A DNA stretch of 64,000 nt, taken from NCBI GenBank assembly GCA_027405735.1, contig JAPEHQ010000020.1, forward strand, positions 124,001 through 188,000, given 5' to 3'. Below the pieces are notes generated by a model. The model was not told where the DNA came from and did not search any database. It saw only the letters and a list, made by a program, of their open reading frames with translations. The stretch comes from Mucor racemosus (lineage: Eukaryota > Mucoromycota > Mucoromycetes > Mucorales > Mucoraceae). The position numbers and the translations under genes are program-made. Shown in pieces: positions 35,984 through 47,189 of this stretch (its first letter is position 1; every line of letters begins with the position of its first letter).

Positions 35984-37580
35984 TCATGTAGCAGGCTTGC
36001 CGCTAATTTTAATTCTGTAAATATCAGTAAAGTTTGGGTTTCCCCAATTCGACATGAATTGAATGATTGCAATATTGAATGCCCTATCTGATTCTTTCAG
36101 TAAGAATTTTTGAGCCTTGTATTCTGAATGTATATTATATTCAAATTCGCCAAGGAAAAGTGGTTTATCTTGCAAAGCAGACAAGTCAGTTCTTGAGCCA
36201 AATACCCTAAAGACTTGTGGTGCGTTGATTATATCATCAAGCAAAGCATTAGCTGATGGATGTTCCAATGTGATATTTTCCATAAAAATGTCAGCACTCA
36301 AAGAGATGGCTATTTTACCATTAGAACCATTCATGGACCAGCATTCACCTACTTGAACGCTTGGTCGAATAACAGCCCAGGGACTTTTAACCATGGGGTA
36401 ATAACCAAGTGCTCTCAGTAAAATTGATCTAGATGTAGTTGGAGGACGGTAAGTTTTGCTAGTTTTGGATAAAATAATAGCACCACCTCTGCTATGTAAA
36501 GCAAAATCAGGTTCATCATCGTACTGGTAATACTTTTTTAAAGTTGCTTGAACAAGATGCTCCAAAGAGGATGGAACCTGATCTATCTTTTCAATGATGC
36601 TACTAGTTTTATCTTTGTGGGTTAAGAAAAAGTAACGCAATTCGTCCTGAATAAAAGATCTTATTGTTTGCTTATTATGACCAGTAAATTCTTGTATAAA
36701 ATTTGCTGTTTTCATGTATTCAAGAAATTCAGGCGATACTTTTAACTCTTCATCTCTTTTATCAAATACAGCAATTGTATTATCTTGCAAAGCTTCAATA
36801 ACATCCAATTTGATATCATTAGATACAGATAACATATACTGGTTTTGTGTGTATAATGCATCCCAGATTCTTCGATAGTCTTCGCGCTGGTAATTCAGTT
36901 GAGATTGTTGCTCTTTTATCTGCATTGATATAAAGGATAATTGCTCTAGTATAAGTTTGTTGCTGTATTGAGATTTCTGAAAAAGCTGTTCCAAATGTAA
37001 AGTTTGCTCTGATAATAATGTATATTGATTTGTTGTTGTTTCGCTTGCATCAGAGTGAGATTTAACAGATGTGATATTTGGAACTGACTGATAAATCGGG
37101 TTCAAGATGACTGATAAAATAGCTAATATGATCAAAATAGAAAGAACCCATTTCAACTTGCCAAGATGCTGTTGTTGGATAAATGCATGTACAGAACTAC
37201 CAATAAAGGTACCAATTGAAATTAAAACAAGCATGATGCTATGGTTTTGAAAATAGTCCATCAAGTCATACAACATTTGAGTGAAATCATCCGTATATGT
37301 ATTAAAGTAATTCCAACCAGGCCATCTTATTTCATTTAGCATGTATAAAGAGGGAGCGACTAGTATTTTTAAAATCAATTCTTTCCATGGTTCCTCGACG
37401 TCTTCTTGATGCTCTTCTGTTTGTTCTAAATAAACATACAAAAATAGCCAATTACAATGCAATGCTCTCATTATTTTGGTTATATTTACCTTTGGTATCA
37501 TTAGTTGAACGTGAGCCATTTCTGGAAATACGTCTTCCAGATCGCAGCTTCATATCAGGCCTTAATATACGGTTTGTCAT
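35984..37580 (-). CDS. SUN-domain inner nuclear membrane protein
   Basis: Two exons (37490-37580 and 35984-37425) join in frame to about 510 aa. SUN proteins pair with KASH proteins across the nuclear envelope to link chromatin or spindle pole bodies to the cytoskeleton. The short N-terminus has MKLRSGRRIS, a basic nuclear-facing stretch. Two hydrophobic segments follow (IMLVLISIGTFIGSS and WVLSILIILAILSVIL), then a long coiled-coil region rich in Gln and Leu. The C-terminal SUN domain has ALHSRGGAIILSKTSKTY, SPWAVIRPSVQVGECWSMNG, NITLEHPSANAL and FLGEFEYN. The start at 37580 is preferred to a longer frame because it gives the basic SUN-type N-terminus. Whether the first hydrophobic segment spans the membrane is uncertain. 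Confidence 0.9.
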
Positions 37581-38290
37581 GGTGATTGAACTGATAAAAA
37601 TAATGGAAAGAGATGAGTTAATCAAAGATTGCCAAGGAAAAAATCTATTCAAAGCGTCAACTTTTTTTTTTTTATTTATTCATTTATTTGAAATGATGTA
37701 CTGTATGTATGTAGTCAAACAATCAGCAATTTCCTGCTCAATACAAGAATTTGAAACTTGGATATAAAGTTTGTTTTTGTTAACAAATTACTGTGAAACT
37801 TCTCAATGTCATGTCTGTATACCAGTAGTCTACATATTCATAATTTTCTAAATAACTTTGGTTGCTATCATTAGTCAATAATTTTACTCGGAAATTGCCC
37901 TTATTACATAACGTAATACTAAAAGACACAAGAATTTCTGTATTTCAGCCATTAATATAAAATTTAGAAAATTAACATTGCGTAAAATTTAACAGCATTT
38001 CAAAACTTTTAACATTTTAGTAGCAAAAATGTAATATTTGGTTTATAACAAGTCAATTCAATCAATGAATTAAGCAAAATTGAGCCATTTTCTGCTTGCT
38101 TTTCAATACGACAGTATTAGCAAGATGTATATCTTTTATTGGGATTATTTCGCTTGATCCTAGTTGTGTTTTTGATGGATTAATGGTACATTATATACAC
38201 AAAAATATTTTTGAAAGTATCCAAATGAAAACGATTATCTGATAGTTTTCCATGTATAGTTTCTGGATCAATATGGATATCCAAGGTTTT

Positions 38291-38333
<43 letters not shown>

Positions 38334-39106
38334 AAAACACATTGCATTACAATATTGATTATGCGTAAAAGAGAGCGTCTACTTATTAATTTCAGTAGTT
38401 GCCATTGCCATATATACTAGTTTTGGCTGATTAGCGCTATTTCTAATTTGAAATAATTTGCTGAGCCATAAACCCACTTGGAAACAGAACACGATTCATT
38501 CCTACGATTTGATCAGCAAATTAATAGGATGCTAAAATTATATTTATGGATACTATTGCAGCTGCAGTATATACTTTAAAAATTTCAGCGCATTTGGGTC
38601 AAAATTCATTGACTGCAAGCATTTGTCCAGTTGTTTTGTTTTTTTTAAGCAGGGAAAGACACGTTTTATTTCGAAGTATGTACTAAACTCCTTCAAAACA
38701 GCAAGTAGTAGCGATAAAATTAGTGTATAATGTTTATAATTTTACTACACATCAAAGGCTACTTTAGAATTTAATTTCAAACTATTATGTGATTTTATAA
38801 AAATCTGCCAAAAATATCTTGAACAGCCAATACAAAATAAGCGAAACAAGTAGGAACTTTTATTTCTCCATCCTCACGAGAACTCGATAAATCTAAAACT
38901 TTAAAAATATGTATATAGACCCTAGGAGTGTCTGCTATTCACAGGGAGCCCATTCAGATTCATATTTAGCGAGAACTGGTGCGTTTGCTGACCTTAATAG
39001 ATGCAAATAGCAGGTTATCACTTTGTTGTTGTTTAAATTTACGAGATGCACAATAATCCATAGAATTTCAAACTTGGCCCATAAATTTATTAAATAAAAT
39101 ACTAAA
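37581..39106. other. Intergenic, AT-rich, poly-A tract
   Basis: About 1.5 kb with no gene. It contains an unbroken run of about 39 A residues at 38292-38330. Such tracts can mark retroposon tails, but I find no source element next to it. Confidence 0.5.
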
Positions 39107-40080
39107 TATCTGTGAAACTATAAAGTTGCTCAGAATTTTTTTATACTGAAATATGTTATAAAGCACTTTGAAACAAGTAAGTTTTATTATTGAAAAGAGC
39201 TAGTATAACTTAGTATTTTGCAGAGATATCAAGGCTCAAATTTTTTAGTTTTTATCAGTGAAATACCTGTGAAAATCTGAAACATTGGCACTAAAAAAGT
39301 TATACCAACTTCTAGAGACGGGATGTTTTTGGATGCTCATCTTTGAATTAAAATCAATCATATCAGGTACATTGTTGGCATAATATAATTTTTTTTTTTT
39401 TTTGGTATTATATTGTATAATGAAAAAAAAAAGTTTAGGAGGAATGAAAAGTGAGATCCAGTTTTAAGAAAAAAAAGCAGTAAATTTCACGTGTTCTAGA
39501 GTCTGTGCGAGATATAAATAATAACCGCAATCGAGCAGTGCGAGCATAAGCAAGCGAGCGAGCCCTGTGCTTGGGCTCGCTTGAATTGCGCTTTTTTCAG
39601 GTTATTACTTGCTTTGGCTTGCTTGATTAATTTTTTTTTTTAGTAATTTTCTGATTGATGCTCAACGAAAACATTGAAAGCTTGCTTGTATGCTTGGTCG
39701 AATTGCTTCAAATTGAAATAGGCTTGCTTGCGTGTAAATCTGCTTGCTTTCCTGCTTTTAAATCAAGTAAGCAAGCATGTAACACAGGGAAATTTTATTC
39801 AATTTACGCAGTTTTAGCTTTGAAAATTTCAAAATTTAGCACACTTTGAACCAATATCACGCTGAAAATATATAGCAGTATGCTTGCACTCGAATTTGCT
39901 CGCTTGCTTATATGCTCGTGCTCGGTTTGCTTGCTTGAGTATCTTTCAAATATTTTAGACTCGACAAATGCTTGCCGAAACTGCTTGCGCTCGCTTGGGC
40001 TCGGTCATTTTGCGAACGCTAGATATAAAACAAAATTAAGAACAGGTTGCATAATCTATCAACCAATTCATATGTTTTAC
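39107..40080 (+). repeat. Repeat family A, copy 3, split by an insertion
   Basis: 39107-39518 matches the right half of family A. Its expected continuation (ATAAAACAAAATTAAGAACA, then a segment ending CAATTCATATG) resumes at 40021. The intervening 39519-40020 is a different element (family E). Divergent from copies 1 and 2. Confidence 0.75.
39519..40020 (+). mobile_element. Family E insertion, GCTTGC-rich, 502 bp, with 9-bp target duplication
   Basis: Lies inside repeat A copy 3, between two copies of AGATATAAA (39510-39518 and 40021-40029). It is rich in GCTTGC/CGCTTG words spread through its length. A divergent inverted relative lies at about 56.45-56.89 kb; both share a core reading GCATGTAAC-CAGGG followed by a T/A-rich block. 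No coding capacity. A 9-bp duplication is typical of Mutator-like transposons, but clear terminal inverted repeats are not seen. Confidence 0.65.
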
Positions 40081-40127
40081 CAAAACTAATAAGAATTAGA
40101 CAAGAGTAAAAGATGAGGTTTTATTCA

Positions 40128-40200
40128 ACTGAGAGAGAAAAACTGAGAGAAAAACTGAGAGAAAAGAAAACTGAGAGAGAAAAACTGAGAGAAAAACTGA
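40128..40200. repeat. Minisatellite, ACTGAGAGAAAA-type unit
   Basis: Five or six imperfect copies of ACTGAGAGAAAA, some with an extra GAG or GAAA, head to tail. Confidence 0.85.
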
Positions 40201-40598
40201 TAATGTTGTAGAGAATGAGATTATATATAGAGGAGGTTATCAAGCAATACAATACTTATTAATGGTGTAACAATAACAATACCCTAATAATACGACTACC
40301 ATAGCGCTATATCTAGATTTCAGATAATAACATCATATATATTTGAAACGTCCAAGGTATGTCGTACCAAGTAAATTTGGCTGGGAAAACCTGGGTTGAC
40401 AACAACGCTACTCGAAACAAATAAAGGTATTTTTTTTTTCTTTTCAAACCATCGATGGCATGTCTAATTTTATCTATAGAATCAACCCAAGACAAGAAAA
40501 TTAAATGGAAACTGCCACACGGCTAATTATTTTTCTGGATCCGTTTTTTTTACTATCGTGCATATATTCATTTAAAAAAACTAAAATTCTGTCATAAC

Positions 40599-40756
40599 TG
40601 TTATGTACTGTACCTATAGCCGAAGGCTATTAGGTATTTTAGTTAGGTTTATACTTTATATGTTTAGTCTGTAAGGAACAACTATTAATAAATGCAGTAG
40701 TAATAGATTTATATAAGAAAGAAGTTCATTTTAATTTATTACTGAAGTATATAACA
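40599..40756 (+). mobile_element. Possible short LTR plus leader of a retroelement
   Basis: Starts TGTTATGTACTG and ends AGTATATAACA, giving TG...CA ends over 158 bp. The sequence that follows (about 40757-40845) recurs inverted at about 54.95-55.03 kb, next to a gag-like ORF start. This is the arrangement expected for LTR followed by leader. No target duplication is visible here. Tentative. Confidence 0.3.
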
Positions 40757-40905
40757 CGAGCTTATATACTCATAACTAGTAATAACTAAATGCCGAGTAG
40801 ATCTATCGAACCGGACAAGCCGGAAAATAAGTGATATTTATCACGTGATCTTAGTATGTTTTTTATCACTACTCTTTATAAATTACACTTAACAATTCAT
40901 AAGTA

Positions 40906-40976
40906 GCTGGTATAGTATAGTGGCAGTACATCACGTTGTGGCCGTGTCGACGCAGGTTCGATTCCTGCTACCAGCA
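40906..40976 (+). tRNA. tRNA-His (GTG anticodon)
   Basis: Seven-base acceptor stem GCTGGTA / TACCAGC, D-arm TAGTATAGTGGCAGTAC, anticodon loop TTGTGGC giving GTG (His), TPsiC arm CAGGTTCGATTCCTG, discriminator A. Internal B box GGTTCGATTCC is perfect. No intron. One anticodon-stem pair (T with T at the outer end) looks mismatched. The eukaryotic His G-1 is added after transcription. Confidence 0.93.
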
Positions 40977-40978
40977 TA

Positions 40979-40985
40979 TTTTTTT
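40979..40985 (+). terminator. RNA polymerase III terminator of tRNA-His
   Basis: Seven T residues begin two bases after the tRNA 3' end, as expected for Pol III termination. Confidence 0.75.
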
Positions 40986-41048
40986 GCGCTTCACTTTAAA
41001 GTAGTGTATGTAGCTTTTGGTATTTTTTTTGTTAATGTTATAATTGAG

Positions 41049-41103
41049 ATTGTAGTAGGGTTGCTGGCGAAACCCGGCTCGTCACCAATGCTATATTGTA
41101 GTA
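41049..41103. mobile_element. Micro-MITE (37 bp) with 9-bp duplication ATTGTAGTA
   Basis: Insert 41058-41094 lies between perfect copies of ATTGTAGTA (41049-41057, 41095-41103). Its sequence, GGGTTGCTGG... through AACCCGGCTCG to ACCAATGCTAT, shares the CGAGCC(A/G)GGTTT word with the 67-bp insert at 41842. Confidence 0.55.
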
Positions 41104-41104
41104 A

Positions 41105-42163
41105 TTTAAATATGAAATAAAAAATAAGAAGAATAGAGTATAGCCAATACAGCAGTTATATCTATTAAATGAGCACCAGGTTTTAAATTGTCCAACTGTA
41201 TGTAATAAGTACTATGATCTTGTAATAGGTTGAGCCTATTAATAAAGAAGTACAAAAGGTGGACGTTGTTGCTTGTTGGTGTTACTAACTGTAGTTGACT
41301 ATTACTTTGGTCAATACTTACTATGTATTAAATGTAATTAATATTGGACAAGTAGTATTAAGTAATAGATGGGTTGGGGTTGTGATAATAAGTTTATTTG
41401 ATTTAAAATTATTAACAAAGGAAAGAAACAGATATTTTCACTAATGTTCAATATCTGATTCAACGTTTACATATTTATATGGATTATCTAACTGAAACTG
41501 ATTCATGCAATTATTGTTGAAACATCATGTAATGTGAATCATTACACTGTAATAAATGTTCTGTATAAATATATAGAACGAAATAAGAAATGTACAATGG
41601 AATATATAGAAAATAGTTCAAGGGATCTTATAAAATAGTATATAATTAAAAATATAGGTAAGAAATAAGATACAGTATGTTTATTAATTGTTCTTTTTAA
41701 ATGTTGTTATTTATACTAATGTTTGTCTGTTAGAACATCCTTGATGCTGATAATGTTGTTTGAATTTGATAATAAAATGTCTTTACTGACATCTAAAGAA
41801 AAAGTTGAGTTTGTAGATTGTAACGATATGAGATGTGGTTAGCGTTGTTGTCGAGCCAGGTTTTATCAGCCAAATTTACTAATACAAGCCCGGCTCTAGA
41901 ACAACCCTAGATGTGGTTACATCCGTATATTTCCATGATTATGTGTTGATTTATAATCACTGAGTAAAAAAGATTTGGAAAGATTAGGCAAACATTTCAG
42001 ATACTGTCAATATTCGGTTATGTTGTATTTATGGTAATTGAATCTGTTGTTCTTTTTGTATGAGTTGTAAAACAATACAATGGGAGATTAAATCAATAGT
42101 ATATAAGGTTTGGTGAATTTCGTGTATAATTTGTGTTACTTCTCAAATAGAATCTGGAAGTAT
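41105..42163 (+). mobile_element. Divergent LTR remnant
   Basis: Segments near 41165-41195 (GAGCACCAGG...GTCCAACTG), 41555-41640 (GTTCAAGGGATCT) and 41970-41985 (GATTTGGAAAGAT) follow, in the same order, sequences of the 735-bp LTR at 42.95-43.95 kb. It is an older, decayed relative in the same orientation. A 67-bp insertion (41842-41908) interrupts it. Confidence 0.5.
41831..41919. mobile_element. Micro-MITE (67 bp) with 11-bp duplication
   Basis: Insert 41842-41908 lies between perfect copies of AGATGTGGTTA (41831-41841 and 41909-41919). Its ends, GCGTTGTTGTCGAGCC and the inverse of GGCTCTAGAACAACCCT, are imperfect inverted repeats of about 20 bp. A partial relative in reverse orientation lies at about 40370-40412. 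The duplication length suits a Mutator-like element. Confidence 0.65.
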
Positions 42164-42897
42164 TGTTACAAATCGAACATTTATTATTTGAATAAACTCT
42201 TTTTTTGTTACCCTTGAACTCATCTTTCCAAATCTGTCACAATCTGTCAAAAGTAAAATCAAACACAAATTCAAAGCACGAAGGCTTTGTAACAACACCC
42301 ATATATTCATACAGATTCCTTTTTAATCAAACTTCTGGAGACTCGACTCTCTTTAATCCATAAATTTATTATATAATCCCTGCATTCAAGATACGACAAC
42401 CATTTGATCTTGCCATGACTCACAATTGCTCTTATTTTGCCCCAATTATTGGAAGGAGATCAGTTAAAGATTGATCTCGAACATATTATCTACCTAGACA
42501 TAGAAATTATTAGAAACAATTAGAAATTATACAATTATTATAAAAAGGAAGCTATAGACTTCAACCAAATAAAGATCGATCTTATATCTTACATACTTTA
42601 TATCATAATTGCTCGCTATTCTATTAGTTAGGAGCTCAATTGTCTTTTATCCTTTTATATTACATTACATTATATACTAGATCCCTTGAACTGTCGTTAG
42701 AAGTTCATTGTACCTTTTCCACATTTACATCTTTCGTTTTATATACATTTATATAAAACATTTACTTACTAGTTGGACAACTATAAACCTGGTGCTCATT
42801 GAATAGACATTACTGCTCTGGAAATATCTATTTTATTTACTTTCAATCCTACTTTCTCTTATTACTTTATCACTTTCACTAGTTACCGCTCGTAACA
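42164..42897 (-). mobile_element. LTR, ~735 bp, minus orientation (left arm of palindrome)
   Basis: Reads as the reverse complement of the LTR at 42950-43948. Ends are TGTTACAAATCG and CGCTCGTAACA. No matching 5-bp flank repeats are found. It forms one arm of a large inverted repeat with a 52-bp spacer (42898-42949). Confidence 0.8.
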
Positions 42898-42949
42898 CTA
42901 TCAATCAAAAATAAACAAACAATCTTGATCCCCAAAAATTACATTATAC

Positions 42950-43948
42950 TGTTACGAGCGGTAACTAGTGAAAGTGATAAAGTAATAAGAGAAAGTAGGA
43001 TTGAAAGTAAATGAAATAGATATTGCCAGAGCAGTAATGTCTATTCAATGAGCACCAGGTTTATAGTTGTCCAACTAGTAAGTAAATGTTTTATATAAAT
43101 GTATATAAAACGAAAGATGTAAATGTGGAAAAGGTACAATGAACTTCTAACGACAGTTCAAGGGATCTAGTATATAATGTAATGTAATATAAAAGGATAA
43201 AAGACAATTGAGCTCCTAACTAATAGAATAGCGAGCAATTATGATATAAAGTATGTAAGATATAAGATCGATCTTTATTTGGTTGAAGTCTATAGCTTCC
43301 TTTTTATAATAATTGTATAATTTCTAATTGTTTCTAATAATTTCTATGTCTAGGTAGATAATATGTTCGAGATCAATCTTTAACTGATCTCCTTCCAATA
43401 ATTGGGGCAAAATAAGAGCAATTGTGAGTCATGAGAAACGTTTTATGTTTTTTTAATAGAACGATAACATCATAATTATACAAAATTAAAACACCTGCTA
43501 TCTTCAAATATTTTGTTACATTTAAATAATAAATAATAGTTAATATATAAAATAAGTTGTAAGTTGTAGCTTACTACGTGCTTTTTACTTAATTTTTAAA
43601 GAAAAAAATTATCGCAAATTGGGATTTCGTTCCATTGCGAAATTGAAATAGAAATAAAATGTAAATATTACCAAGTTCTTTAATCGTTTCTCCATGGCAA
43701 GATCAAATGGTTGTCGTATCTTGAATGCAGGGATTATATAATAAATTTATGGATTAAAGAGAGTCGAGTCTCCAGAAGTTTGATTAAAAAGGAATCTGTA
43801 TGAATATATGGGTGTTGTTACAAAGCCTTCGTGCTTTGAATTTGTGTTTGATTTTACTTTTGACAGATTGTGACAGATTTGGAAAGATGAGTTCAAGGGT
43901 AACAAAAAAAAAGAGTTTATTCAAATAATAAATGTTCGATTTGTAACA
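42950..43948 (+). mobile_element. LTR, ~735 bp, plus orientation, carrying a 260-bp insertion
   Basis: Starts TGTTACGAGCGGTAAC and ends ATTTGTAACA. Removing the insertion 43433-43692 and one CAT copy leaves about 736 bp, matching the left arm (734 bp) almost base for base. The tail TTCGATTTG-AACA is repeated once more at about 43984-44000. Confidence 0.8.
43433..43692 (+). mobile_element. MITE, 260 bp, GAGAAACG inverted ends, CAT duplication
   Basis: Begins GAGAAACG and ends CGTTTCTC, a perfect 8-bp terminal inverted repeat. CAT flanks both sides (43430-43432, 43693-43695). The empty site is preserved in the left LTR arm, which confirms the boundaries. No ORF. A 3-bp target duplication is seen in PIF/Harbinger elements, though those prefer TWA. 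Confidence 0.75.
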
Positions 43949-44072
43949 ATAGTAATTTATTTAAAAAAAAAAGAAGAGTTGCTGTTCGATTTGCAACAAC
44001 TGTATTTGTCTCAATGCATAATCATTATCACCAGCTACATACACTACTTTCCTCAAGAAATGCAAAAAAGGA

Positions 44073-44144
44073 AGAGGACACCGTGGTTCGAACACGGGGC
44101 CTAAAGATTTGCAATCTTTCGCTCTACCACTGAGCTATGCCCTC
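44073..44144 (-). tRNA. tRNA-Cys (GCA anticodon)
   Basis: Minus strand. Acceptor stem GAGGGCA / TGTCCTC with one G-T pair, D-arm TAGCTCAGTGGTAGAGC, anticodon loop TTGCAAA giving GCA (Cys), TPsiC arm CCGTGTTCGAACCACGG, discriminator T as usual for tRNA-Cys. No intron. A six-T run follows on the transcribed strand (44064-44069). Confidence 0.95.
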
Positions 44145-46347
44145 TTAGATGCTTTATCTTTTTCTAAAATATTACAGAGACATAATGCTTATAATTTGAT
44201 TCACGTGACATTTCATCCCTTGTGGCCACTGTTCTGCATGGTTTTACCGCTTAAAATATTAAATTAATAACAATTTGCTTAAAACTAAAATATTACCAAG
44301 TATTAATCCATTTGAATCTGATGGTATCTGAAATGTACAATATTTAGAATAATAAATATTGTTACAAGAAAAAATGTGTAATCTAATAAAGGAACTTGTT
44401 AAATTAAATCACACACAAAAACTAAAGGGAATTTTTATTTAATATCAATAATTTGTCCTATTTATATGCAAATTATATATTAAATTTATCCATTAGATTA
44501 GTATTGAATCGATTATATCTTTCTGACATTCCATGTCAGCAGATCAATCTATTTACATTAGTAACGCAGCACATTTAAGTTGAGGTTATTTTATATAATA
44601 GCTAAATCCAACAAGTGGGTACGTCTCACATATCCCGCTTCCCCGATCTTGCTTTAGAATGATAAGAACAATCAAGAATGTTACCACAGATCAGTTAGCT
44701 GACTTCTTATCAATAAGGATTACAAATCAAAAGGTTCATTATCTTACAAATAATCGGTGGATGCAACATATTTAGTGGGAAAAAAAAAAAAGATATCGAT
44801 CCCAAGTCAACGAAAAATCTTTGTATTTATATTAAACCATTGTCTTTTGGGTTAATTAATATTATTTATTCAGTGCCATTATTCAATTTCATTTAATATA
44901 AATAGTTTCTTTATATTATAGAGGGACAATGTAGATAATAGAAGGAAAAACATTTCCATAATACACTTCCTCAACAAGGTAAATCCAGCGTATACAAATT
45001 TTTAATGTTTGTATATAAATTATTACAGATATTAATAAAATAAATACAATGACAATTATATATGTATCCAGAATAATTTTATATATAAGTAGAGAAAAAT
45101 ATTTGATATTCTTGTTACTATGAAAGTATAATATTACTATTTTTGTAAATAAAAATATTTGAACGTTATTCATTGTTGTTCTTTCCATTACCATCGTAAC
45201 AATGCTCATCTTGCAGAATATTAATGATGTTCTTTAACTTTATCAACAAATTGTTAAATATAACGGATTTATCTGCTATTAATCAACAAATTGTTAAATA
45301 TAACGAATTTCCCTGCTATTAAAATATCCTTTTTTTTAGATAAATACAGGGGCAATTTCAATAATAAAAGTAATTTTCCCGACTTCTTGAAGAAAACAAG
45401 GTAAACTGTTTGGCCTCTAAATCAGTCATGATTGACTTGATGTAAAACTGGTTTACAGTATCCGGTATTTCAGAAGCTACAAAATAAGGTTAAGTAAATT
45501 TTATATTTTTCATGGATTTTTACATGTTTTTAAATAGTTTTTGAAAATTAGTATTCATTTTCAATTGTGTACATCATTTGAAAGCTTTTTAAGGGAATGC
45601 ATTATTCCTGCCACTGTCTCTGCGTTCTCAATTTCATTCGCGACTCCGAGTAATAGATACCTGATTTTCGTTGCTAAATCCTGATCCCGTCACTTTAAAT
45701 TTGTATAGTAGTTTATGTTATATACTTTTTATTTAAGTTTTTTGTTTATTCCTGATCTCTTTATAATAAGTCTTCTACACTAACGTTACGAGGTAAGCGA
45801 AAAGGCGCTCAATCATTGAACATTCCAATAATCACTAGGGTGATTGGAGGAGGCATCAGCCTTCAAAGAAAGTGCATTAACTTGGTTCCCAGTGAAAACC
45901 TTTTCATTCGCAACTATGCTTTGAGATAATATGATTTGTTTACAAAAGCAAGCATATGTTTTTGTTGGTAATGTGGTGTAATTCCAACTTTTTTTTTTTT
46001 TTTTTTTTTCGAAAATCAAGTAACTGGAATGGAATTGGTTGAACAAATTTTGTGGAATATTACTTTTGAATCTGTTATATTTTAAATTTTGTTGCTGTTT
46101 TCTGTCACTATATGAAATAGTATACTTGTTTTACTGGAGCGTTGATTGGTCACAACCATAATATTTAAATAGTTTTGACAAGTACTGTTTATTTTATGCT
46201 TTCAACTTAAACTTATTTTGACATGTTACCCATATCGTTCCCTTGAAAAACTGATAGGGTAATGGCTGATTCTCTATAGAAGCAAAGGTAAGCAAATGTG
46301 TAGATTTGACCCATTCAAAAATTTTATTGACATCCCATGCATCTGTT
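44145..46347. other. Gene-poor interval
   Basis: About 2.2 kb, AT-rich, with no defensible gene. It includes a 40-bp unit repeated twice in tandem at 45242-45321 (ATCAACAAATTGTTAAATAT...). Stretches around 45.5-46.04 kb resemble 52.73-52.84 kb (AGTTTTTGAAAAT, then TCAA-TAACTGGAATGG), pointing to another old repeat. A minus frame at 45813-46046 is open but unrecognised. Confidence 0.4.
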
Positions 46348-46698
46348 TTATATATAAAAAAAGTATAAAATTTGGGCAGGACAAAGACAAGATACAGAAA
46401 CGTTCTCCTTTGAGTTATTTTGACGGCAAGTCATTACATGCGACCCTATTTTTAATTTAAAAGAGACTCCTTCAACAAACTTGTATGAGCACCCAAAAAT
46501 TGGGTTCAGCAAAGAAAAAGTGATCTCATCATTTGCACCACCAACATATGTGTCTCTGGCATCAGAATAATTTAAATAGGATCTGTTATAATAATCAATT
46601 AGGTATTGAATATAATCCGCTTTTTTTACAAATAGTTTTTGTGCTGTTGATCTTGATTGAGTATACAATATTTGGAGGCAATGCCTCGAACCCAAATA
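46348..46698 (-). pseudogene. Unrecognised ORF fragment
   Basis: About 115 codons open on the minus strand with protein-like composition (KKADYIQYLIDYYNRSYLN, then GANDEITFSLLNP and FVEGVSFKLKIGS). It has no clear start or end and no recognisable domain. The stretch K-A--Y---L--YYN--Y--Y also appears in the frame at 57.1-57.6 kb, so both may be remnants of one lineage-specific or transposon protein. Not assigned. Confidence 0.25.
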
Positions 46699-47189
46699 TT
46701 ATATTTGTTGCGAGTTTCAATGGTTGCTCTTCCAAAAAAAAAAAAAAAAGTCAAACAGTCTCCGGACGCGGTTATCCAACAATATTTTTAAGCTGTAGAA
46801 TTCTAGAAAAAGTCATCGGACAGTCCGGACGCGGCTGTTTAAATATCTCAAGCAGCTGTGAGATGCAGGTATTAAAATTTTATACAAAAATTAAGGTTTG
46901 GCTGTATAACTAGTTATTTAAAGGCTTATTTTATTTTCAATTTGTGTAAAGTATAAAATATAACATACAGAATTAGTCTAATAACGAGGTTTAACTTGAT
47001 AAGTATAATAAGATGGTATGACCAGATTCAAAAAAAGTCTACAAAATTACAAATTTTAAAGGATATATAAAAATAAAATATACATGTGTTCATTTAATTT
47101 TAAAATATATATATCCATATTGGTATTTTTTATTCGAAAAGGATTTTCGAATATATTGTTTTCATATTTCTAAAATTCTAAAAAAGAAA

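Noticed and set aside
41049..41103. Hairpin near 41.07 kb as a small RNA gene
   Set aside because: The perfect 9-bp flanking repeats and similarity to the insert at 41842 support a mobile insert better than an RNA gene.
45242..45321. Tandem units as a CRISPR-like array
   Set aside because: Only two adjacent 40-bp units with no spacers in a eukaryotic genome; a simple tandem duplication.
46533..46913. 126-codon plus-strand ORF
   Set aside because: Built across an A-tract giving poly-lysine and without protein-like character on either side; overlaps a better minus-strand frame.
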